From Datnioides undecimradiatus (taxonomy: Eukaryota; Chordata; Actinopteri; Lobotiformes; Datnioididae), in NCBI GenBank assembly GCA_008933995.1, contig WARS01000015.1, positions 15,384,957-15,448,956 on the forward strand: a stretch of 64,000 bases of DNA, read 5' to 3'. Both the position numbers and the translations under genes were made by a program. The notes under the pieces were generated by a model. The model searched no databases. It saw only the letters and a program-made list of their open reading frames with translations, and was not told the DNA's origin. How positions within the stretch are numbered: position 1 is the first letter of the stretch; each line of letters starts with the position of its first letter. Positions 1 through 13,807 of the stretch are shown here, piece after piece.

Positions 1-62
1 GCACGAAAGAACTGTAGAGTATGATAAAGAAACACTAATCCTTTGTGGTTTCTTCCTTTAAG

Positions 63-735
63 TGAGGACAATGTTCCAGACCCAGCTGTTGTGAGGAATC
101 GGTTTGGTGGTAGCCTGATAGCGGCTCTGCAAGTCTACGGTCCCGAGTACCTCGCCTACTTTGGTTCCTTTGCCACCGTGGGCCTTCTCTGGTTTGTGCA
201 CCATTCGCTCTTCCTCCACGTCACCAAGGCAACACGCTTTATGGGCCTGCTGAACACCTTCTCACTGGCATTTGTTGGAGGTTTACCTTTAGCCTACCAG
301 CTAACACACGAATTCCCACGCAACTCTCGCAACGAACTGGAAGCCATTCAGATAAGCTGTGTCATCATTTTCTTTGCAGGTATATTTCAGCTCGCTATTT
401 GGGTCGTCGCTCTTTATAATGAACAAGAAACTCTGCACCCCTATGTGCGTTATGGTGGACGTGAGCATGTGTTTATGCTAGCGAAGCTGGCTCTGTATCC
501 ATGCGTAGCTCTGGGGACATTTTTCCTCACATGTATTCTGAGTAAATTTAGCGCCCCAATATTCCACCTGATGGAGATCACAGTGCCTTTTGCTTTTCTC
601 GTGTTGAGGCTGTTGGTGCGTGTCGGGCTAGCCTTGCTACGGCTAATTTTCTGTCCCGATAGGCCCGACCCAAGGTCTGTTGTAGAAGAAGAGGATGACG
701 AGACAGCAGTGCCATTTAATGCTTTAGTTACCTAG
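63..735 (+). CDS. tmem175: TMEM175 potassium/proton channel, last coding exon (partial)
   Basis: This exon encodes about 224 C-terminal residues of TMEM175, the endolysosomal K+/H+ channel. A pyrimidine-rich acceptor ending in AG at 61-62 opens the exon, the first base completes a codon from an upstream exon, and the frame runs to TAG at 733-735. The segments LAYFGSFATVGLLWF, MGLLNT-SLAFVGGLPLAYQ, GGREHV and AKLALYP are characteristic of the second six-helix repeat of vertebrate TMEM175. At least five hydrophobic segments are visible, then a short acidic tail. The FSD-containing first helix of this repeat and all of repeat 1 lie off the left edge. I did not use the in-frame methionine at 43 as a start because it is intronic. 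The match to the family is strong and no coding defects are seen. Confidence 0.93.
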
Positions 736-2795
736 CTAGCTTGAGGAGGAGTGGCCACAGAAACTGAAGCTAACTGACAAACGAATGAGGCATTGTTGCT
801 AAAATGCTTGATCTCTGAAAGGGTTACTGCGAGGGTTTGAATTGGTAACCATGTGAGAAGCTGACTGCTCTCTTTTGAACATTTAAACTGGTTCAAATCT
901 TGAGAAGGAATCAGGGCAAATTTGGATTAGATGCGACCTCACATGTTGAAGGCCAAGCATGGAAGTCGTAGAGATATAGAAAACACTCAGTGGACCGAAG
1001 TAGTGCAGGATACCGGCAGCCAAAGCAAGGACTCAAATGCTGCGATTTAAATGACCCACACTAAGGTTCTCCTCTTGGATTTTAGTAACTTACATCATGG
1101 CAAAAGGCCTGTGAGACTGGCTTATTTCTGTTTTCAGGATACCTTGGAATCATTTAAGTTAGGTCACGACATAGCTGATTATGCGCTTCACCCAGAGAAG
1201 GCTCAGTTGAACAGACAAAACCAGTTTTTATAATTATGGTTCAGTCTCTGTGCCAAGTTCAGAAAGATGAATCATCCGTCCAACTGCTATGGTTTAATTC
1301 AGCCTTAATTTTTTTTTTCTAACTGAGAGGATTTTCAGAAAGTGTTCAGACAGTGGCAGAAATTCATACATGACAGCTGATGGCTGAAGTATTTCCAAAT
1401 ACTAGAATACACCACGAGGTGGTGGAGAAGTTTTGTTTTCTCATCCCAGCATTAACATCAGAGCTGACCTGTTAGCAGACAAACATGGGTCCAAGTCTGT
1501 AGTTTTTGGCACTTTAAGCATTGTACTGAACGGGTATGGCCATAACATTTTAAACTGCACTATTTTGAAATATTTTGATGCATATATTTGTGTGTGATTC
1601 AGATTTGTGCCCACTTGAATGTAGTATCACCTTCAAATATGTTAGATGGGCTGCTATGCTGTTAAATTTTTATGACTAACCTTTAAGGATTACAATGACC
1701 CCCTAAGTAGAAAAGGGCCTGATTGTGCATGGCTGCTGTTTTTAGTTTTCAGTTTATAGATTCAGTGATCATGTTTTTTCTCAAAAATCAGTTTGTAAGT
1801 AATGTCAACCCACCGTTATTGTACTTTCTAAACATCAAAACAAATCAATTTATTTCCACTGGCTATTTTTGTTCTATCTTTATGGAAAGCTTTGTGATGT
1901 GGTGCGTTTGTCCAGAAGAGGTCAGTGTTGTCTGTTAAATAATCCACAGATACTGGAGCCATTTTCATCACTGTAATTATGATATGCTCTGCTGTGACGT
2001 ACAGTTCTGTGTCTTTGATACTGACGCAGAGGGATCTTAAATCTAAGATGCACTTTAATAGAAATCTGCCAGGTAATGGAGAGAGTTTAAATTATATCAA
2101 AAAGGTCAATAAATACCACAGTTGAAAGAATGAAAATGAAAAATATTACTTTTTAAGAATGTGAGACGCTTGTTTTTGATTGGTTTGACATTTGTTTTTT
2201 TCTTTTCTTTCTCCTTTTTTGGTTTTGTTTTGCTTTTAGTTTGTTAAAGATAAATGAAGGGACGCTTCCAGAGAAGTATTTTATTTATATTGTGTGATCT
2301 GCAGGCCGATTAGGGTGGAAGTATTGTAATTTTTGATGATTTGATGATGGAATAACTGTCCCTGTATCTGTTTGACACTATTAGCACCTCAAAAACTGAG
2401 CAGACATTTAATGACATAAGTTACTGTATTTGTACATTTTCTATGCCATAGCTTCCAAGTTACTGAGCCGTTTAGCTTACAGCAGCAAAATCTATACTCT
2501 TAATTTGTTTCCAATTGACACCAAAGTACCTCTCAGATATCAGTCTTGGCTTTTTTTTAACCTTTCCATTGTTGTTTCTCCAGCATGGCGGCTTGAGACC
2601 ATTGAGGTCCCTTTCCAAATATTCCCTCTGACAGATTTCTGTTGTCATTGCTTCAGTGTTTGTCTGTTTGTAATAGCCTTGTGAGTGTAAATGCTGCATT
2701 CGCTCTAGAACACTGTGCAAAATCATTTTTGTTTAAATGTCAAAGCACCAACTGTCAGGCTCTGTTTCGTCAATAAATCGAAAGTCATTCCTTCA
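736..2795 (+). other. tmem175: tmem175 3' UTR
   Basis: This is AT-rich sequence after the tmem175 stop. A poly(A) signal AATAAA lies at 2772-2777 and an earlier one at 2108-2113, so two 3' ends are possible. The short open frames at 1051-1233, 1723-1938 and 2430-2684 show no family resemblance and are treated as chance. The end coordinate is inferred as about 15-20 bases after the distal signal. Confidence 0.65.
2772..2777 (+). terminator. tmem175: Poly(A) signal for tmem175
   Basis: AATAAA occurs at the end of the tmem175 3' UTR, about 2.04 kb after the stop codon. Confidence 0.6.
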
Positions 2796-2891
2796 AAGTG
2801 AAAGTGAATTCTCTGCCTCGTCATTATCAAAAACACACACACACATATATATAATTAACCCAATGTAAGACACATTAAAGAAAAAAAAAAC

Positions 2892-2897
2892 TTTATT
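2892..2897 (-). terminator. cds1: Poly(A) signal for cds1 (AATAAA on minus strand)
   Basis: TTTATT on the plus strand reads AATAAA on the minus strand, followed by a T-rich run. It lies about 3.3 kb after the cds1 stop and only about 115 bases from the opposing tmem175 signal. Which signal is used cannot be shown from the sequence. Confidence 0.5.
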
Positions 2898-4689
2898 CAC
2901 CTCCATACAAGTAAACAGCTTCACAATATCCCTAACAAGATATCAACATGTGGTTTATACATTACTCTGTATTGCCCCTATATTACCAGCATTCTTCCTC
3001 AGTATAATTTTTAATCTTATCCACTCCAAAAAGCTATAGATTTCCATTAGAAAATGGAACTTTAGAAAATTTCTGCTCAAAGCAAATCACTCAAAATATA
3101 CACAAAATGATAAATTAAAAAGACAAAGCAACCAAACATCTGCAGTGCATCATCTTACCTGACTTTTGGGCTAAAACTTTTTCTTTCCTACATCTATGTT
3201 CACGTACCTCAAGTGTTTTACCTTCATAACTTGAATAAAATATAAATTAGTCCAAACAACAGCTACAGCTGATCTAATTTGAACTACAACTCTGGAGTCT
3301 CAAGTGTGTCAACTGAATAATTAAGATATTTGTATTATAATTGTAATTAATTACAGTGTATGATGTATGAAGTACTTAAATTTACTTCAAGACAATAATC
3401 ACTTGAGCAGATTTTCAAAATACATTCCGGTTTGTTATTGTGTTTGTATATTTATCCCCTAACTAGAGCTGAAACAGTCACTTGATTAACTGATTAGCTG
3501 ATCAACAACAGAGTCATTAGCATTGGCATTAATCATCAATTACCTTTAATCTGTTTTTATTATTCCAGTGACACACTCCAGACTCTCTCTATATAAAAGC
3601 CTTTAATACTCTACATAAATTACCTTCTGCTGTTTGTGTTGATTTTTGGTCAGACTGCTTTAGTCAGAACGCTGCCCAGATGTCTTCATCATGTTCAGCA
3701 TGTATGTCGGACAGAGACGGTTAAATACAGGAAAGCGTGTAAAGCAGTAGTGTGTGTTTCACCAGAGAGGTTTATACAGTACAATACAGCTGGTCCCAAA
3801 GATCCACCCAGCACCCCCGTTCACTTCAACTGGAGAAAAACACGCTAAAGAACATCTATGGACAAAAACATGAAGAGAACATACTGGACAAATAAATTAG
3901 AACATCTTCATCATCCAACAACTAAAGGAAGTGAGCAGAAGCAGTGACAAACATTGCACAGGCCACAGATGTGCAGCCCAGTCCCAAACTCTCTCTCCTC
4001 CTTTTCTTTTTCATTTTTCAGAACAAAAAGAGGATGTCAGCATAGGAGGGACACAAGCCTGGGCCTTGGAGCTTTTCCAATAACGGAAGGAAATCAGTGT
4101 TGATGGGACAGTGCTTTGGTAAACATTTCTCTCTGAAAAGATCTGGATTCAGTCAGAGAACCTCATCGAGCCCCGTCGGCCGCGAAACGCAGCCTCGTAA
4201 CATGCTCGTAATGCATTGTCTCATTTGTCACACTGGTGATCATGTGATTAATAACAAATGCCACAGACTTCCTACATATTTAAATTATCCAATCCTTTTC
4301 CTAAGGAATCAAACCTTGCATAAGAGGAAACTATTGCTAATAAAACCACCGAGTATCAGATTGTTATATACTTGAAGATATGTATAAATACAGTACTGTA
4401 AGTATATACTGTATGTACACACATAATGTAAGGTGTATAGCCTCCAAATGTACTCAAATCTTATGTTATCATTGATAACATATTGCAAACTACATTCAAA
4501 ATGTAATAATTTAACAGCAATTAAATGCATAAGAAGACTCAAACTGTAAGATTTTTTTTTTCTTTGTGGATGTGGAAACCTTTAGAGTGGTCTGCTGCAT
4601 CCACCCCCTTCCACCCCCACCACTACAGTGCAACTAAAATCATTGGTTAAATCGATAAAGGAAGCACAGGCTTTTTTTTAAAAAAAAAG

Positions 4690-5022
4690 GAATAGTTCAC
4701 CATTTTGGAAATTTACTTATTCGCTTTCTTTTTTAGATTTTGATGAGAAGATAAATATCACCCTCATATACGTGTGTTTAGACTGGGTTCTGGAGCTGGG
4801 AGGTAATTAGCCTAGCTTAGCATAAAGACCAGAAGCGGGGAAACTGTTTTTTGCCAACTATACATTAATTCAGGAGCTCTACAGGTGCGTCACGCTAGCT
4901 GTTTATACTGCTCACCTCCCAGCTCCATACTTAACACTCATACATGAGAGTGGTATTGATCTTCGAACCCTTTTTTTTGTCATGAATAAATGCACTTTCC
5001 AAAATAAAGTATTAAACTATTC
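4690..5022. mobile_element. MITE-like inverted-repeat element in the cds1 3' UTR
   Basis: The 333-bp element begins GAATAGTT and ends AACTATTC. The outer arms stay alignable inward: one has ATTTTGGAAAT-ACTTATTC-GAGAAGAT-ATATCACCCTCAT and the complement of the other has ATTTTGGAAAG-ATTTATTCATGA-GAAGATCAATACCACTCTCAT. An inner pair TGGAGCTGGGAGGT at 4791-4804 and its complement at 4913-4926 matches exactly. There is no open reading frame. I recognise this as an old copy of a family common in percomorph fish (AATAGTTC-ATTTTGGGAAAT ends and a GCTTAGCATAAAGAC core); the family assignment is from memory. A clear target-site duplication was not found. Confidence 0.75.
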
Positions 5023-6123
5023 TCTTTTCTTTGTACAATCTAACGACGGGTCACCCAACACACCCTCTAAAGCAGCAACTGCAGATCAAATCTACATCCC
5101 TATCTGTTAAAAATCTAATTTGTTCATGCTAAAGGCTACAAATGAGTTCAATCTCTTTTTTTTTTTTTTTTGCATATCATGTCTCATAGCTTAAAAGTGT
5201 TTTTCTTTGCCCCCCCCCCTCCCCAGCAGGTCACACAAGTAGTTATCGTATGCAGTAGGTATTTGCTCAGCTAAATATTTCCAGTATATTTATGTACAAT
5301 ACATGAACTTGAGTGTTGATGCTCTAGTGCGGATACTCTAGTTTCTGCGTTAACATGCCTACAGTCAAGCCTTGTTGACTTTAATTGTGCGAGTTCTTTC
5401 GATTTAGACAGAAAACTAAAAGCTAGAAGTTCACACCGTGGAAGAGAACGAACATGGCTTAGTTTAGCAGTAGCCCAGGACAGGACTTGCATACATGCTA
5501 CACGTTTAGTTTATGCTGTGAGGTTAGGACCGTTAAACAGAGCATAGTTTATAAAACAGTGTCTAGAGTCTATTGGACAACCCTGCCTTCATCATTGCTT
5601 CACCCACACCCAAATCCCAGAAAGACGAGTCACAACAGGTCCGTTTGCTGTAGCCCAGGTCCACGTGCCCAACACTTTGGGCCCAGTTTATGCTGGTAAA
5701 AGCTTCTCGGATCCATTTGTTCAGCTAAGGTCAGTGCAATACTCGCTGTCCGCAGGGAAACAGCACATCCACCAGCCATCCGCACTGAGGAAGCCGTGTG
5801 CTTTAGAGTCCGTTTTGTTCGATAAGACATTTTATCTTCAGTCTGTACGTTTTTAGGATGGCGACCGCCTGTTTGCTCGTGAAGCGTGCTGCTGTTTATG
5901 AGCCGGTCCGAGTGGAAAGCAACAAAGCTGCATTTTTTTTGTTGTCGCTGTCGTTGTTGGGACTGTGTTGTTTCTTTATGTTTTACTACAATGGTAGTCC
6001 ACGTAGTCTGGCGAGTTACCTCAGGTTAAAAGTCGTGATTTCGAGTTGGTTGGAAGTCGAATGAAGAGCCGGCAAGATGATGGGATCACACACCGTGTAC
6101 ATCCAAACTTTAGCATGTACTCC

Positions 6124-6155
<32 letters not shown>

Positions 6156-6170
6156 TGTGTGTGTGCGCGT
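6124..6170 (+). repeat. (TG)n microsatellite, interrupted by GC steps
   Basis: A pure TG run to about 6151 is followed by alternating GCGC and TGTG. It lies about 65 bases past the cds1 stop codon, in its 3' UTR, where it is CA/CG-rich in the transcript. Confidence 0.95.
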
Positions 6171-6236
6171 CTGTACATGCTTACGCAAACTTTCCACACT
6201 CTCCAGTCATCAACCTGTGAAGCTGGCAGGGTTTCG

Positions 6237-6927
6237 TTAAGCCTGGTCAGCAGCGGGGGGCAGCATGTTCCTCTCTCTCAGGTGGGAGTGCAGCGTGTGG
6301 AAAATGCTGAGCTGCTGTTCGGGCTGCAGCATCAACAGCTGCTGCAACACCTTGCTTGGGTTCGGCCCCCTTCAAGACAACAATGAAAACAGTGAGCGTT
6401 TGGAAAAGCAGAAATAACAATTTTCAGCGCCTTTTTAATGCAACAACTGAGTTTCTAAAAGTGAAAATCCATTTTTGAGACAACATAAACAAAGCCTTTA
6501 GGTCCCTGAGAGGTCACTGCTACACAACACAAGCGAACTACAGGACGAGGGTCACATGACAAGATCAGTGTAGCTGAACTAAAACCATCACTAGTGAGAT
6601 AATCTGCTTGCATGTTTACTACAAGCTGGCAACTGTTGGCAGCTGGCACAATGTTATCTAATAGACCAGACTGGCTCTGGGTTTAATGATGTTGTTTTAC
6701 GATGGACCACAGACCTGCACATTAAAAAAACGAATAAAGTAAGTGGAGTTGAACATTCATGAAGGGTGCAATGTCACTGACTTATAAACGTTAACATGCA
6801 CACAAAGTAACCCCTCCTCTCACCTGATAAAGCTGGCTATGTAGACGTGCGTGAATGTGGCCATCAGGTACTGACAGTCGAATCGATCCATGATGCCACC
6901 GTGGCCGGGGATGGTGTTAGCAAAGTC
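6237..6927 (-). CDS. cds1: cds1 exons 12-13: end of the catalytic signature and C-terminus
   Basis: Exon 12 (6824-6927) encodes [17 protein letters not shown], the second half of the cytidylyltransferase signature with its invariant HGG and D-R-x-D, then a conserved membrane segment. Exon 13 (6237-6369) encodes the [12 protein letters not shown] tail, which ends in LPPAADQA before TAA at 6237-6239. The final residues diverge from mammals, as is usual for this family. Confidence 0.93.
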
Positions 6928-9900
6928 CTGCGGGTAGAAGAGGAGAGAACAAGGTTATGACATCAGAGCTGCTGAGCCGGGCTTTGGCAGGCGCACTGTA
7001 TGACTTTACCGAAGAGGGATTCAGCCCGATTGTTCAAAGGTCTTTGCTTTTTGGTGCTACAACGCTGCAGTTTCATCACCTGTCAAACACTCATAGAGTC
7101 ACCAGGTGGAGGTGTGTTACAAAGGCAGTCAGTAGAATACAGACGGACTGGCTGCGCAAACATGAACTGGCTCGGTTGTTTGAGAAATGACTTTTCACAG
7201 CAGGGAGTCCTCAAAATAGATACTCAGAGCCCAGTGAGAGCGGCGCCGCTCCGTGGCTGACAGGAAGAGGCTGCACTTTACCTCCGCAGCCTGCGGTAAT
7301 GAATGTGTGCTGCTGAGTCAGGGATTAGGCAAAGCATTGCTGAGCTACCCGTCACTTTAAGAAGAATCTCTGCTCTTCACCACAGCTGAAGTGGTCCAAC
7401 CAGTTCTTCCTTACACTAATCCCTATCTGTGAGCAAGCGATGGCAGAGACTAAAGGCATCAACTGCAGAGATGTTCATCACTAACTTGTGACAAGAAAAT
7501 AGAAAACAGGTTAACCCTAACCTGGAAAACAAACTAAACTGAATCTGAACACAGCGGAAAGCTCTAAAATGATACATAATGCAAGAAAATGGATCACATA
7601 TCAAGCAAACGTGTTGGAAAACAGGCAAAATAAGAATCCGAGGGGCTCTTTACTTTGATTTTGAAGGCTCGCTTGAAGCCGCTGGCGAAGAAGCCGCCGA
7701 AAGGCCCGATGAGAGACGCGAAGGACGAGAGGAAGATGCTGTGGATCTGGAAGGGGTACAGGTTCACTGTTTTCTACAAGGGAGAGACAAGGAGACACAG
7801 GGGACATGTTGAAATGTGGCTTCAATCCAAAGAGAATAATAACAATGATAAAGCAGATGAGGAGTTTCTGAAATATATTCATTTCAGCACGTCAGCTTGT
7901 TGAACAGATGAACAGATTAGAAACAGGCTTAAATATTAAAAAAACTGAAGTGTGTATAAATGTACATGTAGATACCCAAGAAACCCAATATACAATAAGG
8001 GTTGATTTAGTGAAATTAGTTGTAAACTGTGTGTTTACCATGATGAAACATTTACTTTACATCTGTCATATTTGAAATGTTCTTAGTTGATGCGGAAGAC
8101 TTTAGAGAAAAAGGGATAAAACGGGACAAAGTCTTACCCATCTCAGGGTGTTCTGCAGCACAGCGGGCAGAGTGTACTCCTGCATCACAAAGATATCGGA
8201 GGGCTCACACTCAACTGTAAAGCCATTGGTCTCACTGTTGAAGCCCACGGGACACACAAAGTACTGGAACTGAGACAGGAGGTAGGCCAGCTGCGGGTGA
8301 GTTAAACACACGGCACAAAGAAAAGGTCAGCGTTGACCTCTGCGGCAGCACACCAGGACAAGTACAGATCACGCTTTTGAGTAACCCTCACATATGTGTA
8401 CACATTAGGAAGTCTACATGCTAATAAACATCCGCGCTGATAAACAAACGCCCGTATATACATGTATACGTGGAGATGGAGTCAGTCAGAAACTCCAGAC
8501 CACGTGACTGAATTATACAAAAGTGTTTTCTGACTGTCGGGTGCATGCTGGGAAAGTGCCAACCATGTCACGCCCCAAACAACTCATAAATTTGGGCCAA
8601 TGGCCATTTTCTTATCATCACCAGGAGAATTATAGCAGCTACTCGACCACAACTTAAAACGTCTCATTCTGTGCAGAAAATGTGTGGAGCTGTGACAAAG
8701 TTGTCACTGCCAGCTACTGGACAAAAACAATAAACGCACATTTTCTTGCCTTGGGTACTTGGAACCTGTGAGTAGAAGAGGGGAAAAAAGATAAAAGTGG
8801 ACCATGTTAGTGAGTGAGAGAGAGGTCAAAGCAGGTAAAATGTACTCACGATGAAGCCGAAGACCACAGTGGAGAAGAAACCTCCGATGAAGCCCTCCCA
8901 GGTCTTCTTAGGGGAAAGCTGCAGCAGTGGGGTGGGGGTAGAAACAGACACAGAGGATGTCTTTCACATCAACATGACATCAGCCCCGCCTCAAACTGCA
9001 CGTGACTTAAAATAAACCTCAGCTCCGAGTTACTGAATGGCTCTTGTGTGGATGGACGTTCAGCAGCAGCCGTTATCTAAATTCTCCTTTGTGCCCTTGT
9101 ACCCGTGTGTTCAACGTAGTATTTGGTAAACTTCAGGAAAGAGTTCATGAAAGTGCCCGAACTGTTCCCTTTAACATGAGTTACTGGCAGGTTTATCTGG
9201 ACGTTTGAGCATCTCACTGTGTGCTGGTGAGGGGTGGAACGTGGAACAACTGGTTACAACACCTGCAGCACTGCTGAGGCTTCACTCTTTGGGCCTAGTC
9301 ATAAATAAGACCAAGAGATGCTTTAAATGCCACTAACACCTTTCCAGTCCAAAGGCAGCAACCTGCTAACCTAACGGACGAGCACGTCCTCTAACACAAA
9401 GCTCCTAAGTTCTGTCTTAACGTCTAAAGACTTGGACTGCAGTCTGAAGGTCACAGCTGAGTGAAGTCCAAATAACTAAGTCATGGCCAAACATAAAAAA
9501 ACATAATCTCAAGGTCACCAAACATAACATTCACAAAGAAGACGTTCCACCTGTGGCCATGAACCCTGAACTTAGTTTACATTTTTGGATACAGAAGGAC
9601 CGGATTAGTGTGAGCAACGGCCACAGTACCTGCTATGATAAAAATTATAAATAAATAAATAAAATATAAATAAATAAAAAATAAAAAAAACACATCTTAT
9701 CACATTTCGCTTACCTAAAACCCCCAAATTTACAACTAACAGTTACACTAATCTGATCGATATGTCTGTTGTCAACAAACATCACTGACCATTGACACTG
9801 TTCAGATAAAGCATATGAAATGACAAAAAACATAATATGCTAAACTTTATTTTTGCAACTGTCAAGGCTCCTTAAATACTGTCGTGAAGCAACTAAATGC

Positions 9901-12900
9901 AATGCAAATAGCTGAAATGAGAACAACGTAGGAAAATGTTTGATTTACCTTGATCAGTGGAGTCCTCCCGAAGAAGAATCCAAACAGATAGGCCATGATG
10001 TCGTTACAGATCACAATGGAGATCGGGACAATGAACCTGGAGGAAGGAAGCGGCAGTGAGGGAAACTCAGACCATCCACAGGCCGTGAAACTGTCACTGT
10101 GGCTGCTCTGCTATGGATTGCCACTGTTGCAGTTAAGAATAACTTCATAACATCTTATGTGGTAACAGATGAAGCTACAATATTGGTGAAACTAAAAAGA
10201 CGGCCATTACTCTGAATCTAGTTGAATAAATTATAGTAAAAAACAGAATATGCTCTCATTTATTTGTATGTATGACTTGGATTTTAAATGAATTGTTGCC
10301 TCGGGTCACATCTGCTGCGTTATTAAAACCTTAAAAGCCTGTATGAGGAGCACCAAAACAGTGAGCGCACGCCTGCGACGACACATGTGCAACGACAGTC
10401 AGAGACAGCAAGGCGGTATCCCTCTGGTCTGTCTGCGTCCTGCTTACCAGATCATTCCTTCAAACAGGTTCTGAATGACAAGGTGGGACTGAGTTACCAC
10501 AATCAACAGGGTCACATGGGTCCAAGCAAACTGGAATGGCAAACACAAACACAAACACCGCAGCGTCACTGCACTGGAATGTAGCAACGCCCGCACAGAA
10601 GTTGGCCCGTGTTGAAAAAAAAAAAAAAAGGATTCGTAACAAACGAGGTGAATGACAGTGATGAAGCCACACTGCAGAGTGAGGTGACAGACACACATAC
10701 ATACATGCCAAAAACATCAAAACAAATACACATATGATAGTGTGAGGAGAGCACGTGCCACTAAAACAAAATAATAAGCCAGCAGTTTAATAAAACCAAA
10801 AAGGACTGAGTGAACTGCCAGTAAGAACTTTTGGGTTCAGGATAATGTAGTTCATCAGGTGACAACAGAATCCATTTCCTATTGGGGGGGGGGGCAAAAG
10901 TCTGAAAGACATGCAACTCACGACATTTAAGTATTTTGCACAAATCTGTCTTCAAAATTAAAAAAAATATATATCAAATTCAAACGTGCAAAATGCAAAT
11001 AGTTAAAACACAATTATAAATACTAGTGAGGTTGGTTTGGGCCAATGAACTCTGGTGCCCACAGATGGCAGAAAAAATAAGAGAGGTGCATGTGAAATGA
11101 AAGCAGCAGTCCTGCAGTTATCCAGGTAAATCAGAATATTAATGCAGACAGCTCATCTATGACATAAAAGTAAAGCATTTAGCAAGTAGTTTTCCCGAAA
11201 AGGAAAATGTCTAGGGTCATAAAAGCCTTTTGGATGGCGACATCAGAGCACAAGATGAGACTTTCAAAATCTTCTCACGAGGACATGACAGGAAGCAAAA
11301 AGCGGTGGAGGAGGATGGACAGGGAGGTCAGTGATGAGCAGAGAGGAGGAAGAGGAGGAGGAGAGTGTTACTTGGCTGATACACACCATATAAAACTGCA
11401 GGCGGTAATGTTTCTTCACTAAACTCAGCACAAACATGCAGAAACCTGTGAAAGAGTAGACAACATGCTGTCAGGATTAAAAGCAGAATAAAAACATGTC
11501 ACATTTAACAACTGATTTACAGGCTGCTGTACTGGGAGGGGTGTGTCTGTGTAACGCGCACGCCTGTGACCGATCGGTTCTCTGTCATATCCTCACAATC
11601 CAGATTTTACGCTGACTTCATATCAGTGAATGTTGAGGGAGCTCGTGTGTCAGGTTTGTCTACATGAACCTGCGAGGGCCCTCAGGGGAGCCGTTACCGC
11701 CAACAGACGCAGGAGATGCCGTCTAGCTCGCAGCGTCCCTGGGGCTTAGAACTGCAGCTGGTGGCTGGCTGGGTCGACTGAAAGACAACCAAAGTCAGCG
11801 CCGCTCAGGAAAAAAAAAAAAACGTGCGGTGCCTGCTGGAGACTCTAAAGCTAACCGGCGGGAGCTCAGAGAACAGACACTCCACTTATCGTCCCCGAGG
11901 GGACCGTGGCGTCACAGCAGCAGAGACGTGCTGATGCATTATGATCGCGCCATCAGCGTGCTCTAATTCAACACTGCTGCAGTCCGTAGCTAGTTTAGCA
12001 ACCATACCTCTGTGTGTACGTGTTGTAGTGTTCTTGTTTATGTTGTTTATTTAGTTACACATCCACAACTGAGTATTTAGGCATCTTTGGCTCATTTCAC
12101 ATGAAAGATGGGTGGGGTCACGTATTTTCATGCACCTTTCAGGGTTTTGTAATCAAAATGTGATGAATGTTGTCATGTTGTCAGTGCTGTCATTTAAACC
12201 TGACCACACCAACACGGTCCTGATAAAGCTGCTTAGCTGTAAAAAAAAAACAACAAACTGAAATAATTCTGTGTTTATTTCCCGCTTGGTTGTTTCTTCT
12301 TAAGTCGCAGCTGTTTCATTTTTTCACTGCTGAAGATTTGAAGTTTTTGGGGGGTTTTGGAAACTTTAAATGATGTATCGCCATAGAGATTTCCCAACTT
12401 GTTGAGTTTGGCAGGAAACACAGTGAACATTACTGCAGGTGTACATTTCATTTTGTCATAATTATCGTTCTGTACTAATGCGCCTTACCACGCGATGACA
12501 ACGCTGACAACAGCTGACGGACAGAAAGAAAGGCAAACCTGATGTTTACATTACGCTGTCAGGCCAGAGTTCCTGGGTATAATGACACTTAAGTCACAAG
12601 CGTACATGAACTTTCACTTTCTCTTATAAACTAGACTTCAGCAGATGCAGGACTCTTTGGGCCAGGGATGTATATAAGTTACAGTGATTTGATAAGGCCG
12701 TTTAAATAGAAGTTTATAACGAACAATAAGCAAAAATTATGACGAGAAATACCTAGATGTGACTATGAAGGAGTTGTAGTTAAAATATATACTGAATGTG
12801 ACATTTTACAAACTACTGCTTCTGTATTACTTTAGTCCTATTTGTGCATTTTTGTATTGTAATTTCTAACAACCCATCTGCAGACATTCACAACAATACC

Positions 12901-13756
12901 ATTAGACAAGTGAAAATCAGTGGGTTCCACATGTAGCACCCAAGTTTGTGAGCAAAGTGATGGCGCTGCTGTTATATTCGCAGGATACCGTGGGACTGGG
13001 AGGCATCACCCGAGGTGATTTTCATTATTTCTGGATTAGCAGGAGAGAAGTTTTCCTTCAGCCGACACTTCGCAAGTGAATCATTAGCATTAGCGCCGAG
13101 TAGCTTGATAAGAGCCACAGCTCAGTGTTTGTGGATTTATGGCACATCCGGCTGCAGGTCACCAGAGCAATAAACCAACCTATCAGTGAATGAGAGCTCC
13201 AAAGAGTAAAAGAGAAGATGAGCTCGTCATTAAAAATCAGTTCATTAACACGTTTATATTGCGAGTCTCTTTATTTCTCTTTTACTGTATATTCTGTACA
13301 TTCTCACCAGTAATGTTATTTGCAATGTAAACTCTACACTCGCTGCCTCTGGTGAAATCTAATCCACCTCCCATGAAAACGTGAGTGGAGGGAGAGGGGC
13401 CAAAGAGCGCGTGTGTTTTGCGAGATACAGCGCTTGTATTGCCCTGAAGGCGCGACCCACCTGCGAGGTACAAGGCGAAGGAGATGAAGCGGTGATAGCG
13501 AGCCAGGAACTGCAGAGGTTCCTCCCTCTGCACCAGAGCCCCAAAGTAATCCGCAACCGTTTCGCCATAGAAGAAGTAGTTGACACAAATCAGGAAGTAC
13601 CTGAGACAAAAAAGAGAGGATAAGTTATTTTTGCATGTTGCCCAGCTGCTGTGTGCTGTGCAGGGATTGCAGTTTTTGAAATGTTTGCTAATGTATGAAC
13701 AAACTCTTCTTCCAGTGGATGTGTTGTGCGAGGCACTGGGTTTAAACGTCTATTGG

Positions 13757-13807
<51 letters not shown>

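Larger units (their letters stand above)
2875..6236 (-). other. cds1: cds1 3' UTR
   Basis: This is the non-coding stretch after the cds1 TAA, read on the minus strand. It contains a (TG)n tract at 6124-6170, a MITE at 4690-5022, a poly-T run near 5158-5171 and a poly-C run near 5211-5219. No coding exon was seen. The extent is inferred from the poly(A) signal at 2892-2897; shorter forms are possible. Confidence 0.55.

Noticed and set aside
43-62. ATG at 43 as a start for the tmem175 frame
   Set aside because: It precedes a clear splice acceptor at 61-62; the homology to TMEM175 begins after the acceptor.
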